Assembly (NCBI RefSeq): GCF_900089775.1
Contig: NZ_FLOB01000005.1
Location: forward strand, 62,001 to 126,000
Origin: Marinomonas spartinae
GTDB taxonomy: Bacteria; Pseudomonadota; Gammaproteobacteria; Pseudomonadales; Marinomonadaceae
DNA length: 64,000 bases
Direction of reading: 5' to 3'
Position numbers and translations under genes: made by a program. The notes beneath the pieces were generated by a model. It was given only the letters and a program-made list of their open reading frames with translations. It did not search any database and was not told the origin of the DNA. Below are positions 18,757 to 28,188 of this stretch, piece after piece (positions within the stretch are counted from its first letter, which is position 1; the number at the start of each line of letters is the position of its first letter).

Positions 18757-18997
18757 GCGGTTTCAGCCCCGGCATATGATCCGCTTTTTAGTATCAATAG
18801 GTAAGAATATCGGCAGAAGTAATAATCTTCGTCATTGATCGTGAAACTAGTGGTAAGGAAAGCCTAGTAAAGAAAAAGGTCGAGCCTATTAGGCTTTTAC
18901 AAACAAATCAACGAGATAATGCATAAAACTGGTGTGGATACAAGGCTCGTTCCTCTCCAATGCCACAAGCTGTAGGCAGCCTTAAACCGGAGTAATA

Positions 18998-19351
18998 ATG
19001 GAAAACTCAAACATTCCTTTTCAAACGATAGACTGGAAAAACGTTCCTCGAACAGAGCATAAGGGAGAAACTGGAATTGCGTATTGGCAAACTTTGCAAT
19101 TCGACGGTTTACGTGTCAGATACGTAGAATATTCAAAAAATTATAAAGCAGACCATTGGTGTGAAAAAGGTCACATAGTGTACTGTCTTGAAGGTGAAGT
19201 GGTAAATGAGCTTCAAGATGGAAGCCGCTCAACTTTACGTAAAGGCATGTCGTATATTGTGTCAGATGATTTAAGCTCCCATCGTTCGGTAACAGAGAAT
19301 GGTGTTCACTTGTTGATCATTGATGGCGACTTTTTAAAGTCAAATGCCTAA
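18998..19351 (+). CDS. DHCW-motif-type cupin protein
   Basis: Small single-domain cupin of 117 residues, function unknown. It resembles the family named DHCW motif cupin fold protein: the start PFQTIDWKNVPRTEHKGETG, the central YKADHWCEKGHIVYCLEGEV, and DDLSSHRSVTENGVHLLIIDG. Here the motif reads DHWC. GGAG lies 6 bp before the ATG. It is 30-36 bp before the nucleotidyltransferase gene, so the two may be co-transcribed. Confidence 0.8.
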   Translation: MENSNIPFQTIDWKNVPRTEHKGETGIAYWQTLQFDGLRVRYVEYSKNYKADHWCEKGHIVYCLEGEVVNELQDGSRSTLRKGMSYIVSDDLSSHRSVTENGVHLLIIDGDFLKSNA

Positions 19352-19386
19352 TAAATTAATTTGCAAAGACAAAATACGGAATGGCT

Positions 19387-19938
19387 ATGAGAGAGAAGTA
19401 CTTAGTCGATACCATTTCTAATATTCCAGAAATGATGGAATTGTTAACAATACTAAATGAAATCAAGCTGCCAAATCATTATTTAGCAGGAGGCTCTGTA
19501 ACACAGGCCGTCTGGAATCGAAAGTTGGGGAATGATCCACTTTATAAAGTGAAAGACTTTGATGTGGTTTACTTTGATCAAAAAATGTCGAGATCTGAGA
19601 AGGAGTATGAAGCGGAAATCGACTTTCGAAAAACTTACTTGATGCCTGTTGATGTAAAAAACCAAGCTAACGTCCATGAATGGTATGGTGCAAAGTTTGG
19701 CAATAACATAGAGCCACTGAAAGAGTCGGAAGATGGAATACGCATGTGGCTTCCTTGTTTTGCCGTTGGTATTCGTTTAGTCGATGATGTTTTGGATGTC
19801 TTTGCTCCCTTTGGTTTAGAAGACCAAGCCAACATGATAATTCGACCAAATAAAACGGCGATGAGTAAAGAAAACTACGACACAATGAATCGTAGCTTTA
19901 AACAGAGGTGGCCGAACCTTGAGATCAAGGAATGGTAG
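19387..19938 (+). CDS. DUF925-type nucleotidyltransferase family protein
   Basis: Predicted nucleotidyltransferase-fold protein of about 183 residues. Motifs are LAGGSVTQAVWNRKLG near residue 34, then VKDFDVVYFD (the D-x-D-like pair expected in this fold), VDVKNQANVHEWYGAKFG, and the late DVFAPFGLEDQANMIIRPN. These match DUF925 (PF06042-like) proteins of unknown substrate. Two ATGs compete, 19381 and 19387; the second has better spacing from GGA. A second member lies at 60509-61069. Confidence 0.8.
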   Translation: MREKYLVDTISNIPEMMELLTILNEIKLPNHYLAGGSVTQAVWNRKLGNDPLYKVKDFDVVYFDQKMSRSEKEYEAEIDFRKTYLMPVDVKNQANVHEWYGAKFGNNIEPLKESEDGIRMWLPCFAVGIRLVDDVLDVFAPFGLEDQANMIIRPNKTAMSKENYDTMNRSFKQRWPNLEIKEW

Positions 19939-20218
19939 CCGTTAACAAAAAAGGTGAAGTAAGTGAACTGCTTGGTCTGGCTTAGCAGCCTATGGACATC
20001 AACCTTCACAAGGCCAGCCACTGCGGCGGTATTGCGGTGACGTCTTCATTCCAAACCGCACATGTTGAAAAACTTATTAGGTTCGTTTTTGGCTTAACGC
20101 CTTTATGCTTGTTATGATAGGTTTACACTAGACTCTGTCGATCTTGGCGGTTGTTTTTAATCACACATACCGCTGTTATTTAGTCATATAACCACAATAA
20201 TTTTAAACGAGACACACT
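19939..20218. other. Intergenic region before metY
   Basis: About 280 bp with no convincing gene. It contains several short inverted pairs (for example GGCTTAACGCC) but no clean terminator. A promoter for metY must lie in its last 100 bp; I could not identify a riboswitch in it. Confidence 0.4.
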
Positions 20219-21490
20219 ATGAAACTCGAATCCATTGCACTTCATGAAGGCTATAAGTCCGAAGCAACCACCAAAGCGGCCGCTGTTCCTATTTATCAAA
20301 CCACATCGTATACCTTTGATGATACTCAGCACGGTGCTGATCTGTTTAATTTAGCCGTACAAGGTAATATTTACACCCGCATTATGAACCCAACCACTGA
20401 TGTGTTGGAAAAACGGGTGGCTGCGATGGAAGGTGGTATTGCGGCGCTGGCTGTGGCGTCTGGTATGGCGGCTATTACCTATGCGATTCAGTGTATTACG
20501 CAAGTGGGTGACAATATTGTCAGTACCAGCCAGTTGTATGGCGGTTCGTATAATTTGTTTGCGCACTCACTACCGCGCCAAGGTGTGGACGTTCGTATGG
20601 TGTCGCATGATGATTTTGAGGGGTTTGAAAACGCGATTGACGAAAATACCAAAGCGTTATTTTGCGAGTCTATTGGTAATCCAGCCGGTAATATTGTCGA
20701 CATTGCGCGTCTGGCGGAGATAGCGCACAAGCACGGTGTTCCTTTGATTGTGGATAACACGGTCGCTACGCCTTATCTGTGTCGCCCGTTTGAGCTGGGG
20801 GCCGATATCGTTGTGCATTCACTCACTAAATATATCGGCGGCCACGGTACAACAATTGGCGGTATTATTGTCGATTCTGGCAAGTTTGATTGGGTTGCCA
20901 ACAAAAAACGCTTTCCGATTCTTAACGAACCAGACCCTTCCTACCACGGTGTAGTTTACACGGAAGCCTTAGGCGCCGCTGCGTATATAGGGCGTTGTCG
21001 AGTCGTGCCACTGCGTAATACAGGTTCTGCCATTTCGCCGATGAATGCGTTTCAAATTTTACAAGGTCTGGAGACATTGGGTTTGCGGATGGATCGCCAT
21101 TGTGAAAACGCCCAGCGCCTTGCTGAATATTTACAGCAACACCCGAAAGTAGAGTGGGTGAACTACGCGGCCTTACCGGATAGTCCGTATTATGAAACCT
21201 GCCAAAAAATTACTAAGGGCAAAGCTTCTGGTATTTTGAGTTTTGGTATCACTGGGGGGATTGATGCCTGTGCTAAGTTTATTGATTCTCTTGATATGAT
21301 TTTACGTTTGGTCAATATTGGCGATGCAAAATCATTGGCATGTCATCCGGCTTCTACTACGCACCGTCAATTGAATGACGAAGAGCTTAAAAAAGCTGGC
21401 GTGAGTGCTGATCTAGTGCGCATCTCGGTGGGTATTGAGCATATCGACGATATTATTGCTGACGTATCACAAGCGTTGGATAAAGCTTAA
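20219..21490 (+). CDS. metY: O-acetylhomoserine sulfhydrylase
   Basis: PLP enzyme of the Cys/Met metabolism family that makes homocysteine from O-acetylhomoserine and sulfide. The 423-residue length fits MetY and is longer than MetB or MetZ. The PLP lysine is in HSLTKYIGGHGTTIGG, with YTRIMNPTTDVLEKR and ALASGMAAI-like segments upstream and SLACHPASTTHRQL near the C-terminus. It is preceded by about 280 bp without genes and followed by a hairpin terminator, so it is monocistronic. Confidence 0.93.
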   Translation: MKLESIALHEGYKSEATTKAAAVPIYQTTSYTFDDTQHGADLFNLAVQGNIYTRIMNPTTDVLEKRVAAMEGGIAALAVASGMAAITYAIQCITQVGDNIVSTSQLYGGSYNLFAHSLPRQGVDVRMVSHDDFEGFENAIDENTKALFCESIGNPAGNIVDIARLAEIAHKHGVPLIVDNTVATPYLCRPFELGADIVVHSLTKYIGGHGTTIGGIIVDSGKFDWVANKKRFPILNEPDPSYHGVVYTEALGAAAYIGRCRVVPLRNTGSAISPMNAFQILQGLETLGLRMDRHCENAQRLAEYLQQHPKVEWVNYAALPDSPYYETCQKITKGKASGILSFGITGGIDACAKFIDSLDMILRLVNIGDAKSLACHPASTTHRQLNDEELKKAGVSADLVRISVGIEHIDDIIADVSQALDKA

Positions 21491-21569
21491 TTATATGATT
21501 TGAGGGCCTGCATTCAAATGCTAGATTGATAAATTATAAGTCTTAGCTGGCATTACTTATTAGTTGGAT

Positions 21570-21608
21570 AAAAAGCCGTTTCTTGTTTTACCAGAATCGG
21601 CTTTTTTG
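21570..21608 (+). terminator. Rho-independent terminator after metY
   Basis: The stem AAAAGCCG / CGGCTTTT is followed by TTT, 80 bp after the metY stop. Confidence 0.75.
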
Positions 21609-21754
21609 TAGAGTTTTCCCCATCAAACAATTTTAAATATGAAGTAAATAAGGGGCTGAGCTTGTTAAAAGTCTCAAACGTCAGGTGAGAAAAACTCTTG
21701 CAGCTTTTTATTCATCTAAAGAACGAGTATCGATTCTCTTTTTTTAGACTAGAT

Positions 21755-21800
21755 TAAAAAGCCAGTAAGGATCAACCTTGTTGAGCCCTTGCTGGCTTTA
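21755..21800 (-). terminator. Terminator of the butanediol dehydrogenase gene
   Basis: The arms AAAGCCAG (21758-21765) and CTGGCTTT (21792-21799), with inner pairing around the loop, give a T run on the minus strand. It lies just past the stop of the minus-strand gene. Confidence 0.75.
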
Positions 21801-21812
21801 TAGTGATGTTAT

Positions 21813-22880
21813 TTATGCTTTTGATGGACGAACAATAATTTTTACCGCCGATTCATTGTTGTGAATTAATGTATCGAAGCCTTGGGAAATCAGGTTATCT
21901 AATTCGATTCGCTGGGTGATAAAGGGCTCTAAATTAACCTTGCCTTCCTCCACGAGTTTAATGGTTTCTTTATGGTTGTTAACATAAGCAATGGTGCCGC
22001 GAACGTCCAATTCCTTCATGACCACACTGTGAACGTTCACAGTTGCCGGATGGCTCCAAATGGAGACAATAACGATTGCCCCTTTTGCTTTTGTGCTTTC
22101 AACTAAAGAGTCTAATACCTTGTTATTGCTGGTGCACTCGAAAGCTACATCCACACCTCGGTCTTCCGTAATCTTCATCACCTCTTCTGTGACGTTGACC
22201 TCGGTTGGATCTAAAATATAATCTGCGACACCAGTATCATGAGCCTTTTCTTTACGTTTAGCGCTTAGCTCAGTCAGGATAACCGTGATGCCCTTAGCTT
22301 TTAAAACGGCAGACAATAACAAACCGATAGGGCCACCGCCACCGACCAACGCCACATCACCCGCTTTTGCCGCGCTACGAACAAACGCATGATAACCGAC
22401 GGCTAAGGGTTCAACTAAGGCGGCTTGATCCAAAGGAATGTCATTAGAAATAGGATGAACCCAACGGCGTTTTACGGCGATTTTTTCGGATAACCCACCT
22501 CCGCATCCACCAAGACCAATAAAGTTCATATTCTTCGATAGGTGATAATTTTCACCCGGCCCAGTTGGTACCTCATCGGCAATAATATAAGGCTCAACGA
22601 CGACGTGTTGACCGACTTGAATATCGTCAACACCTTCTCCCACCGCGTAAACCACACCTGAAAACTCATGTCCCATGGTAACAGGGGCAGATTCTCCTGA
22701 AATAGGGTGTGGATGGCCACAAGGTGGAATAAAAATCGGCCCTTCCATAAATTCATGTAAATCGGTACCGCAGATACCACACCACGCAACATCAATGCCC
22801 ACTGTACCTGGCTCAACACTAGGTTCAGGAATATCTTCAATGCGAATATCCCCTCTGTCATAAAAACGAGCAGCTTTCAT
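21813..22880 (-). CDS. 2,3-butanediol dehydrogenase-like zinc alcohol dehydrogenase
   Basis: Medium-chain zinc- and NAD-dependent dehydrogenase of 355 residues, probably oxidising (R,R)-butanediol or acetoin-type diols. The catalytic zinc ligands are in CGICGTDLHEF and GHEFSGVV; the Rossmann glycines are GGGGPIGLLL near residue 180. The HPHPISGESAPVTMGHE insert and VVEPYIIADEVPTGP are typical of the butanediol/sorbitol group. The start at 22880 (MKAARFYDRGD) has AAGGAAAG upstream; the longer frame to 22946 is not family-like. Confidence 0.85.
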   Translation of the reverse strand: MKAARFYDRGDIRIEDIPEPSVEPGTVGIDVAWCGICGTDLHEFMEGPIFIPPCGHPHPISGESAPVTMGHEFSGVVYAVGEGVDDIQVGQHVVVEPYIIADEVPTGPGENYHLSKNMNFIGLGGCGGGLSEKIAVKRRWVHPISNDIPLDQAALVEPLAVGYHAFVRSAAKAGDVALVGGGGPIGLLLSAVLKAKGITVILTELSAKRKEKAHDTGVADYILDPTEVNVTEEVMKITEDRGVDVAFECTSNNKVLDSLVESTKAKGAIVIVSIWSHPATVNVHSVVMKELDVRGTIAYVNNHKETIKLVEEGKVNLEPFITQRIELDNLISQGFDTLIHNNESAVKIIVRPSKA

Positions 22881-23192
22881 TTTGCTTTCCTTGTGTTTGA
22901 CTAATAGAGATGAGTAGAGTCCTTTTAACGCACCGCAGTCGAGCAAAGGTCTCTACTAAATCAAGCTACTCAGCACATCGAGTGCAGTCAAACTCTATGA
23001 TGAAAAACTTGCTTGTTAATGACAATTATCAAGTAATTCCAAGAGGGGGTCAGAGCATGAAGCAATAGGTATTTGCCTAATGTTTATAAGGCGTAAAGTC
23101 GGGAACGGGTATCGTTGATTAGCATTTTGGTTTTCACGCTAGCATCAAGTCTATAACATCTTTCATAAAAGACATTGTAAATAGGACAAAAA
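22881..23192. other. Intergenic region, possible relics
   Basis: About 310 bp between divergent genes. It contains GGGGGTCAGAGC near 23045, which resembles one arm of the inverted repeat at 15057-15121. I see no intact gene. Promoters for both flanking genes should lie here. Confidence 0.35.
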
Positions 23193-23606
23193 ATGAAGGT
23201 TCGTATATCAAAAGAAGAGGATTTAGACATTCTGGCAGAACTAAATTGCCAGCTTATAAAAGACGAAGGACACAGCAATCCAATGTCAGTCAAAGAGTTA
23301 AAAGCTCGAATGGCTTGCTGGCTTGTATCGGAATATTCAGCAGCACTTTTCGAACTCAACGATGAGGTTATTGGTTATACACTGTGGCGCAAAGACACTG
23401 ACTTTATTTATATTAGACAGTTTTTTATTGCACAATCATTTCGAGGTAAAGGGAACGGAAAAAAGGCCTTTGAGCTAGCAAAAAAGCGCTATTGGGACCA
23501 AGAAAAACTACGTTTAGATGTTTTAATAAATAACCTGAAAGGGCTAAGCTTTTGGCGTTCAGTTGGTTTTCATGATTACTGTCTAACGTTGGAACAAGAA
23601 GGATAG
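23193..23606 (+). CDS. GNAT N-acetyltransferase
   Basis: Small single-domain acetyltransferase of 137 residues, substrate unknown. The start MKVRISKEEDLDILAELNCQL and the acetyl-CoA loop FFIAQSFRGKGNGKKAFELAK (near residue 77) are typical, with DVLINNLKGLSFWRSVGF as the final strand. AGGA lies 6 bp before the ATG. The next GNAT gene follows after 9 bp, so the two form an operon. Confidence 0.87.
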   Translation: MKVRISKEEDLDILAELNCQLIKDEGHSNPMSVKELKARMACWLVSEYSAALFELNDEVIGYTLWRKDTDFIYIRQFFIAQSFRGKGNGKKAFELAKKRYWDQEKLRLDVLINNLKGLSFWRSVGFHDYCLTLEQEG

Positions 23607-23615
23607 GGTGCTCAT

Positions 23616-24494
23616 ATGCAGAATCTTATGTGCCAAATTGAAGTGGCTAAGGATATTGCTCAGGTTGAGCGGTTGTTAGAGTGTGAGTCTGTGGAGAAAA
23701 AGATAAGGGAGGCTTTCGAACTTGGGCAAACGATTTTTTATGCTTGCTTTGATGAGGTTCCTATTGGACTTGCATGGGTGAGTTTTAACAATTTTCATCC
23801 ATATTGGGCCCGCCCTTTTGTTTATGTGGCTGACGCCCAGCGTCGAAAAGGTATTGGCTCAATGCTATATCGTCGACTTCTTGTAGAGCCATTGCCTAAC
23901 AATGTGCTCGGTTTTCAATTTGGTGCAGATGTGCAAAATACTGGATTAAGAGCTTTTATCGAGTCAGTTGGTTTTAAAAGACGGCTTGATTGTTATTCTA
24001 TGGTGTTTGATTGTGATCAAATGCAGCAACCAGATTATTCAGTGCTTGAAGAAAATGGCTTTTATCTTTGTGATTTTGAAAAAGCGTTGGAATTATCGTT
24101 GGATATCAATGCGTTTTTAATTAATGCCTATACTCGTGATCATTATTGGTCGACACCTGTGTCAAACGATAGTGTATTATGGGTACAACAACTATCAAAA
24201 TTTGATCCGAACTTTAGTTTTGTTATCCATAATGGTAAGGCAATTAAGGCTTGTATTACTAGCCGTATTACTTCTTCGATATTAAATATCTGGTGGTTGT
24301 ATTCAGATGATAAGGTGAATGATTATTTGCAAACTATTTTATTATCGCACCTTGCAAAATTTGCTCTTCTCAAGAAAATCACATTAGCTGATATTGAAAT
24401 CGATTCTACTAAGACTAATTTTGATCAGCTATATCAATCTATTCCTACCAAAAAGATAGATATTTGGCAGGTTTATCAGCATGCTTTTATCTAA
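23616..24494 (+). CDS. GNAT-like protein with a divergent C-terminal half
   Basis: 292-residue protein. Residues about 1-130 form a GNAT domain with VYVADAQRRKGIGSMLYRRLL and GLRAFIESVGFKRR. Residues about 140-292 have a similar strand-helix pattern but no clear acetyl-CoA loop, and may be a degenerate second GNAT domain. It is AT-rich in its second half and follows another GNAT gene after 9 bp. Substrate unknown. Confidence 0.75.
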   Translation: MQNLMCQIEVAKDIAQVERLLECESVEKKIREAFELGQTIFYACFDEVPIGLAWVSFNNFHPYWARPFVYVADAQRRKGIGSMLYRRLLVEPLPNNVLGFQFGADVQNTGLRAFIESVGFKRRLDCYSMVFDCDQMQQPDYSVLEENGFYLCDFEKALELSLDINAFLINAYTRDHYWSTPVSNDSVLWVQQLSKFDPNFSFVIHNGKAIKACITSRITSSILNIWWLYSDDKVNDYLQTILLSHLAKFALLKKITLADIEIDSTKTNFDQLYQSIPTKKIDIWQVYQHAFI

Positions 24495-24566
24495 AAGAAA
24501 ATGTAGGGCTTTACTAAAGGCGATATGTCTTTATAAAACCCATTAACATTTCTCAAAGTTACTAGG

Positions 24567-25724
24567 CTAACTTTTTTGTGTTTTAATAATGGCCTGAGAG
24601 AGTCCATTTAGATAAGAAGTAAGTACAGTATCTATGGATAATATGTTTTTATACCAGCCATTCCAGATTAAAAAGCAAGTTATTAACGTTTTTAAATCTT
24701 GATCTAAAGACTTACTTTCGTCTTTTAGTATATTCAAACCATAAGTGGCGAAATCTTGTCTGATATCCTCTTCTTTTAAATTTTTCACAAAATTTTCTAG
24801 ATCGGATTTCAGTTTTTCTTGAGTAATGGCAGGAATGTCTAAACTCAATCCTTTCATTTTTATAAAATAGAAAGCGGTACAGGTTTGTAGGTTCTTTGTT
24901 TGTTTATTCAGCCAATCTTCACTGTTTTTGAATGTGCTACCATCCCAACCTTCTAGACCAATCGATTCACCAAAGCGTAAATAAATTGACGATTTTAGTT
25001 GCCCTCGCTCTCCAGTTTGAGTGCCATTACCATAAAAACTTTCAAATATGTCAGAGACCGTCTGGCCATTATACTTATTACTGCTGTCATTACCTGCCAG
25101 GATCATACCGTCGACATTGGCTAAGTTTTTATAATACGCACCAAATTGATCAATGATGTCTTGTTTTTTCTCATGTTGTTTGGCTTTTGATAGAAGATGA
25201 TCCGTTATTTTATGTTGTAGTAAAAACTCTCCGGTGATTTCTGATAAATCACCAAGCCATCCAGAGGCCATCAATCGGTCTTCAACAACAGGCACTATAT
25301 CTTTTATCTTATCCCAGATTTCTGGCTTTTCAATAATGCTTTCTGGTACGGGGGTGAGTGGGCCATTATGGTTGTTAGCGTCTAAAATGGCAAAGATATG
25401 TGCGACATCGTATAGATCGTTATTAGACAGTACAACCTCATGGCTATGTTGCATTTTTTGAGTGTAATAACTGGCAGGGAAAGGCGCGATGTTTGCTGTT
25501 TCGGGGATGAGGAGTTTATTCCAACCAAATGAGTCGTAATAAATTTTTCGAAATTTGGTTAACATCAGGTTGGTGTTAGTGTCCACTGATGAATTGTCTT
25601 CTTCAATCGATTTCATAAAATCGATATATTCTTCCATCTTATAGTAGTTACCATTTTCTGGTACATGATTATGAACAGACTCTCCGAAATTAAAATTAAA
25701 AACTTCGACCTCTTGCTTTTGCAT
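24567..25724 (-). CDS. Hypothetical protein, unrecognised
   Basis: 385 residues, no family recognised. It lacks a signal peptide and membrane segments, is rich in Asn, Asp and Lys, and seems mostly helical. Recognisable stretches are HVPENGNYYKMEEYIDF near residue 19, SHEVVLSNNDLYDVAHIFA near 94 and LRFGESIGLEGWDG near 249. GGAG lies 7 bp before the ATG, and the open frame is long and uninterrupted, so it is very likely real. It stands alone among accessory genes, with 240 bp of upstream sequence. Confidence 0.75.
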   Translation of the reverse strand: MQKQEVEVFNFNFGESVHNHVPENGNYYKMEEYIDFMKSIEEDNSSVDTNTNLMLTKFRKIYYDSFGWNKLLIPETANIAPFPASYYTQKMQHSHEVVLSNNDLYDVAHIFAILDANNHNGPLTPVPESIIEKPEIWDKIKDIVPVVEDRLMASGWLGDLSEITGEFLLQHKITDHLLSKAKQHEKKQDIIDQFGAYYKNLANVDGMILAGNDSSNKYNGQTVSDIFESFYGNGTQTGERGQLKSSIYLRFGESIGLEGWDGSTFKNSEDWLNKQTKNLQTCTAFYFIKMKGLSLDIPAITQEKLKSDLENFVKNLKEEDIRQDFATYGLNILKDESKSLDQDLKTLITCFLIWNGWYKNILSIDTVLTSYLNGLSQAIIKTQKS

Positions 25725-25981
25725 TTGATTACTCCTGTTAAATCGTTAGCTGGATACGATGTCGATTGTGTTTAGCGTTTATTAAAATAATTTTTTATCT
25801 TGTTGCTTTTTGAAAGCTTGAAAATCGCCATTCTACTAATTGTTTATATCTTTTTTGATTCAATGTACAGGAATTAGCCTACTAAATTGGGGAGAAGTCT
25901 TACTAAATGCTAAGTGTGGTAGGTATTCGACAAGTAGGCTTGAGCTGTTATAGTGGGAAAAAACAAGAATAGGGTGTGAAA

Positions 25982-27640
25982 ATGGCATTCATGAACGGTG
26001 AAACACATCAGGTTTTTAATCAACCCAAAGCGCTTGAACACTATAACGCTTACCTTGCTGATAGGGTGCTGCAGTATTGGCAGCAGCGCTTTGATGGCGG
26101 TTGGGGGACTGAGTTTTTGACAGATTTTGGTGCTAGAGTCGGCGGTGACTTGCAACAAGCGGGTTTTCTTGCCAATAAATGTTTGCCGGAACTGCATACC
26201 CACAATCGTTTTGGTGAGCGCATTGATCAGGTTGACTACCATCCAAGCTATCATCAATTAATGCAGCATGCTATCGAACATGGGCACTGTTCTTTGCCTT
26301 GGCAAAAACCACAGGCTGGGAGCCATGTGGTACGTTCCACCTTGGCGGTGTTGCATACCCATGCTGATCCTGGATCGGGTTGCCCGCTTACTATGACATT
26401 TGCCAGTGTCCCTGCTATTTCTGTTCAACCAAGTGTTGCCAAACTCTGGTTGCCGAAAATTTTCGCCAATCATTACGATGGTGATAATAAACCTTGGTTT
26501 GAAAAACAAGGGGTGACCATAGGCATGGCGATGACAGAAAAGCAGGGTGGTTCTGATGTACGGGCAAATACCACTACAGCAACACCGCTCAATGCAAGTG
26601 GGCCAGGTGAGTTGTATTCGTTGTTAGGGCACAAATGGTTTTGCTCGGCCCCCATGAGCGATGCCTTTCTTGTATTGGCAAAGATGGATGATACTCAGTT
26701 GTCTTGTTTTTTAGTGCCCCGTTGGTGTGAGGATGGCCAAAAAAATGCCATTTACCTTCAGCGTTTAAAAGATAAATTAGGAAATCAATCAAACGCTAGC
26801 TCTGAAATTGAATTTAGGGGGGCTCAAGGTTGGTTACTAGGGGAACCTGGCCGAGGCATTGCGACCATTATCCAAATGGTGGCGCTGACTCGTTATGATT
26901 GTATGTTGGGCTCATCAGCTTTGATGATGCAAGCGGCTAAAGAAGCCATTTGGCATACATCAGGACGGAGTGTCTTCGGTAAAAATCTCCATCAACAACC
27001 ATTGATGCTGAATGTGCTTGCTGACCTTGCTCTTGAAGCAGAAGCGGCGCTTGCTATTTCGATGCGTATTGCCCATGCCCTGGATAATATGGCCGATGAG
27101 AAGCAGGCCGCATTAGTGCGCAGCGCCACGGCGATCGGTAAATATTGGATCTGTAAACGTGCCGTTCAGCATACTTATGAAGCGATGGAGTGTGTTGGCG
27201 GTGTGGGGTATGTACAGGATAATGTCTTAAGCCGTTTATATAAAGAAGCGCCGGTCAATGCGATATGGGAAGGTTCTGGTAATGTGCAATGCCTCGACTT
27301 GTTACGAGTCTTCAACCGAGAACCTGACACATTGAAGGTCTTTTTAGAAGAGCTTGAGCTTGCCCGTCAGGCAAACCCTTTGTATGCAAAAAAACTCGAT
27401 TCAGCCTATCGCTTGTTAGAAGACAAAGCTCATTTAGAGGTTCAGGCAAGACGAGTGATCGAGACCTTAGCACAGCTTTGGCAAGCCGCCTGCTTACTGA
27501 TCTACGGCGATGAGGATATCGCGGATGCTTTTGTAACCGCACGCTTCAGTGACCATGGTTTTCACCAATATGGTTGTTTAGATAGTGGTATTGATATGGC
27601 CAAGATTGTAGCGCGTTTTATGCCTAAAGGTGACCACTAA
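25982..27640 (+). CDS. aidB: AidB-like acyl-CoA dehydrogenase
   Basis: Flavoprotein of the acyl-CoA dehydrogenase fold, 552 residues. The N-terminal ETHQVFNQPKAL, the ITMTF/PLTMTFASVP segment and the extra C-terminal domain are typical of AidB, the Ada-controlled alkylation-response protein, rather than of short beta-oxidation enzymes. Other motifs are GMAMTEKQGGSDVRANTT, GHKWFCSAPMSDAFLVLAK and ECVGGVGYVQDN. I chose ATG 25982, which has AGGG at good spacing. No ada or alkB gene is beside it. Confidence 0.85.
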   Translation: MAFMNGETHQVFNQPKALEHYNAYLADRVLQYWQQRFDGGWGTEFLTDFGARVGGDLQQAGFLANKCLPELHTHNRFGERIDQVDYHPSYHQLMQHAIEHGHCSLPWQKPQAGSHVVRSTLAVLHTHADPGSGCPLTMTFASVPAISVQPSVAKLWLPKIFANHYDGDNKPWFEKQGVTIGMAMTEKQGGSDVRANTTTATPLNASGPGELYSLLGHKWFCSAPMSDAFLVLAKMDDTQLSCFLVPRWCEDGQKNAIYLQRLKDKLGNQSNASSEIEFRGAQGWLLGEPGRGIATIIQMVALTRYDCMLGSSALMMQAAKEAIWHTSGRSVFGKNLHQQPLMLNVLADLALEAEAALAISMRIAHALDNMADEKQAALVRSATAIGKYWICKRAVQHTYEAMECVGGVGYVQDNVLSRLYKEAPVNAIWEGSGNVQCLDLLRVFNREPDTLKVFLEELELARQANPLYAKKLDSAYRLLEDKAHLEVQARRVIETLAQLWQAACLLIYGDEDIADAFVTARFSDHGFHQYGCLDSGIDMAKIVARFMPKGDH

Positions 27641-27695
27641 CCTAATATAGGGTAATGTAAATTTTATCTTTTACGAATGTTCTCAGGTAAATGAA

Positions 27696-28064
27696 ATGAA
27701 ACCACAGCAAGTATTGAAGAGCTATGAGTTAGCTTTGGCTAGCCAAGATTGGCGTTTGGTGGAACCTTTAATGCATAAGAATGTTTGTGTGACATTCTCA
27801 AACGGGACTTTTAAAGGCATTGAAGAAGTTCGGACGGTTTTTGAAGAAAACTTTTCCTATATAAAAGACGAGCAGTATTCAATATCAAAGGCACACTGGG
27901 CTCACATTTCTGAAACAGAAGCCGTGTGTCTGTATTGTTTCAGCTGGAAAGGAATTATTGAGGGAGAGCACTGCTCAGGAAGTGGCAGAGGTACCACTGT
28001 ACTGATCAATGAAAACGGGTGCTGGCAAATAATAACGGAACATTTGGGGCCTAATGAGTCATAA
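27696..28064 (+). CDS. SnoaL/DUF4440-like protein
   Basis: Small cone-fold protein of the NTF2/SnoaL type, 122 residues. The N-terminal QQVLKSYELALASQDWRLVEPLMHKNVCVTF and the central KGIEEVRTVFEENFSYI fit the superfamily. Function unknown. It follows the AidB-like gene after 55 bp on the same strand and may be co-transcribed. Confidence 0.72.
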   Translation: MKPQQVLKSYELALASQDWRLVEPLMHKNVCVTFSNGTFKGIEEVRTVFEENFSYIKDEQYSISKAHWAHISETEAVCLYCFSWKGIIEGEHCSGSGRGTTVLINENGCWQIITEHLGPNES

Positions 28065-28150
28065 CCGATTTAGTTAAAGCAAAATAGCATATTAATGAAC
28101 TTCCAGCTTTGACTCGCTAAGAATGTCTAATTTAAAATAGAATCATTTTG

Positions 28151-28188
28151 GTTTTTTTAAGTGGTTTTTTTAAGTGGTTTTTTTAGTG
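28151..28188. repeat. 13-bp tandem repeat, three copies
   Basis: GTTTTTTTAAGTG occurs at 28151-28163 and 28164-28176, with a shortened third copy at 28177-28188. It covers the 3' end of the membrane-protein gene and its stop, and codes for the Lys/Pro/Leu-rich tail. Copy-number change would alter the C-terminus. Confidence 0.7.

Noticed and set aside
18120-20218. Integron cassette array (small accessory genes with hairpins between)
   Set aside because: The hairpins are perfect, lack the attC core pair (RYYYAAC / GTTRRRY), differ from each other, and no integrase is present.
20119-20218. SAM riboswitch before metY
   Set aside because: I could not find the conserved core or a terminator/antiterminator pair; only ordinary AT-rich sequence.
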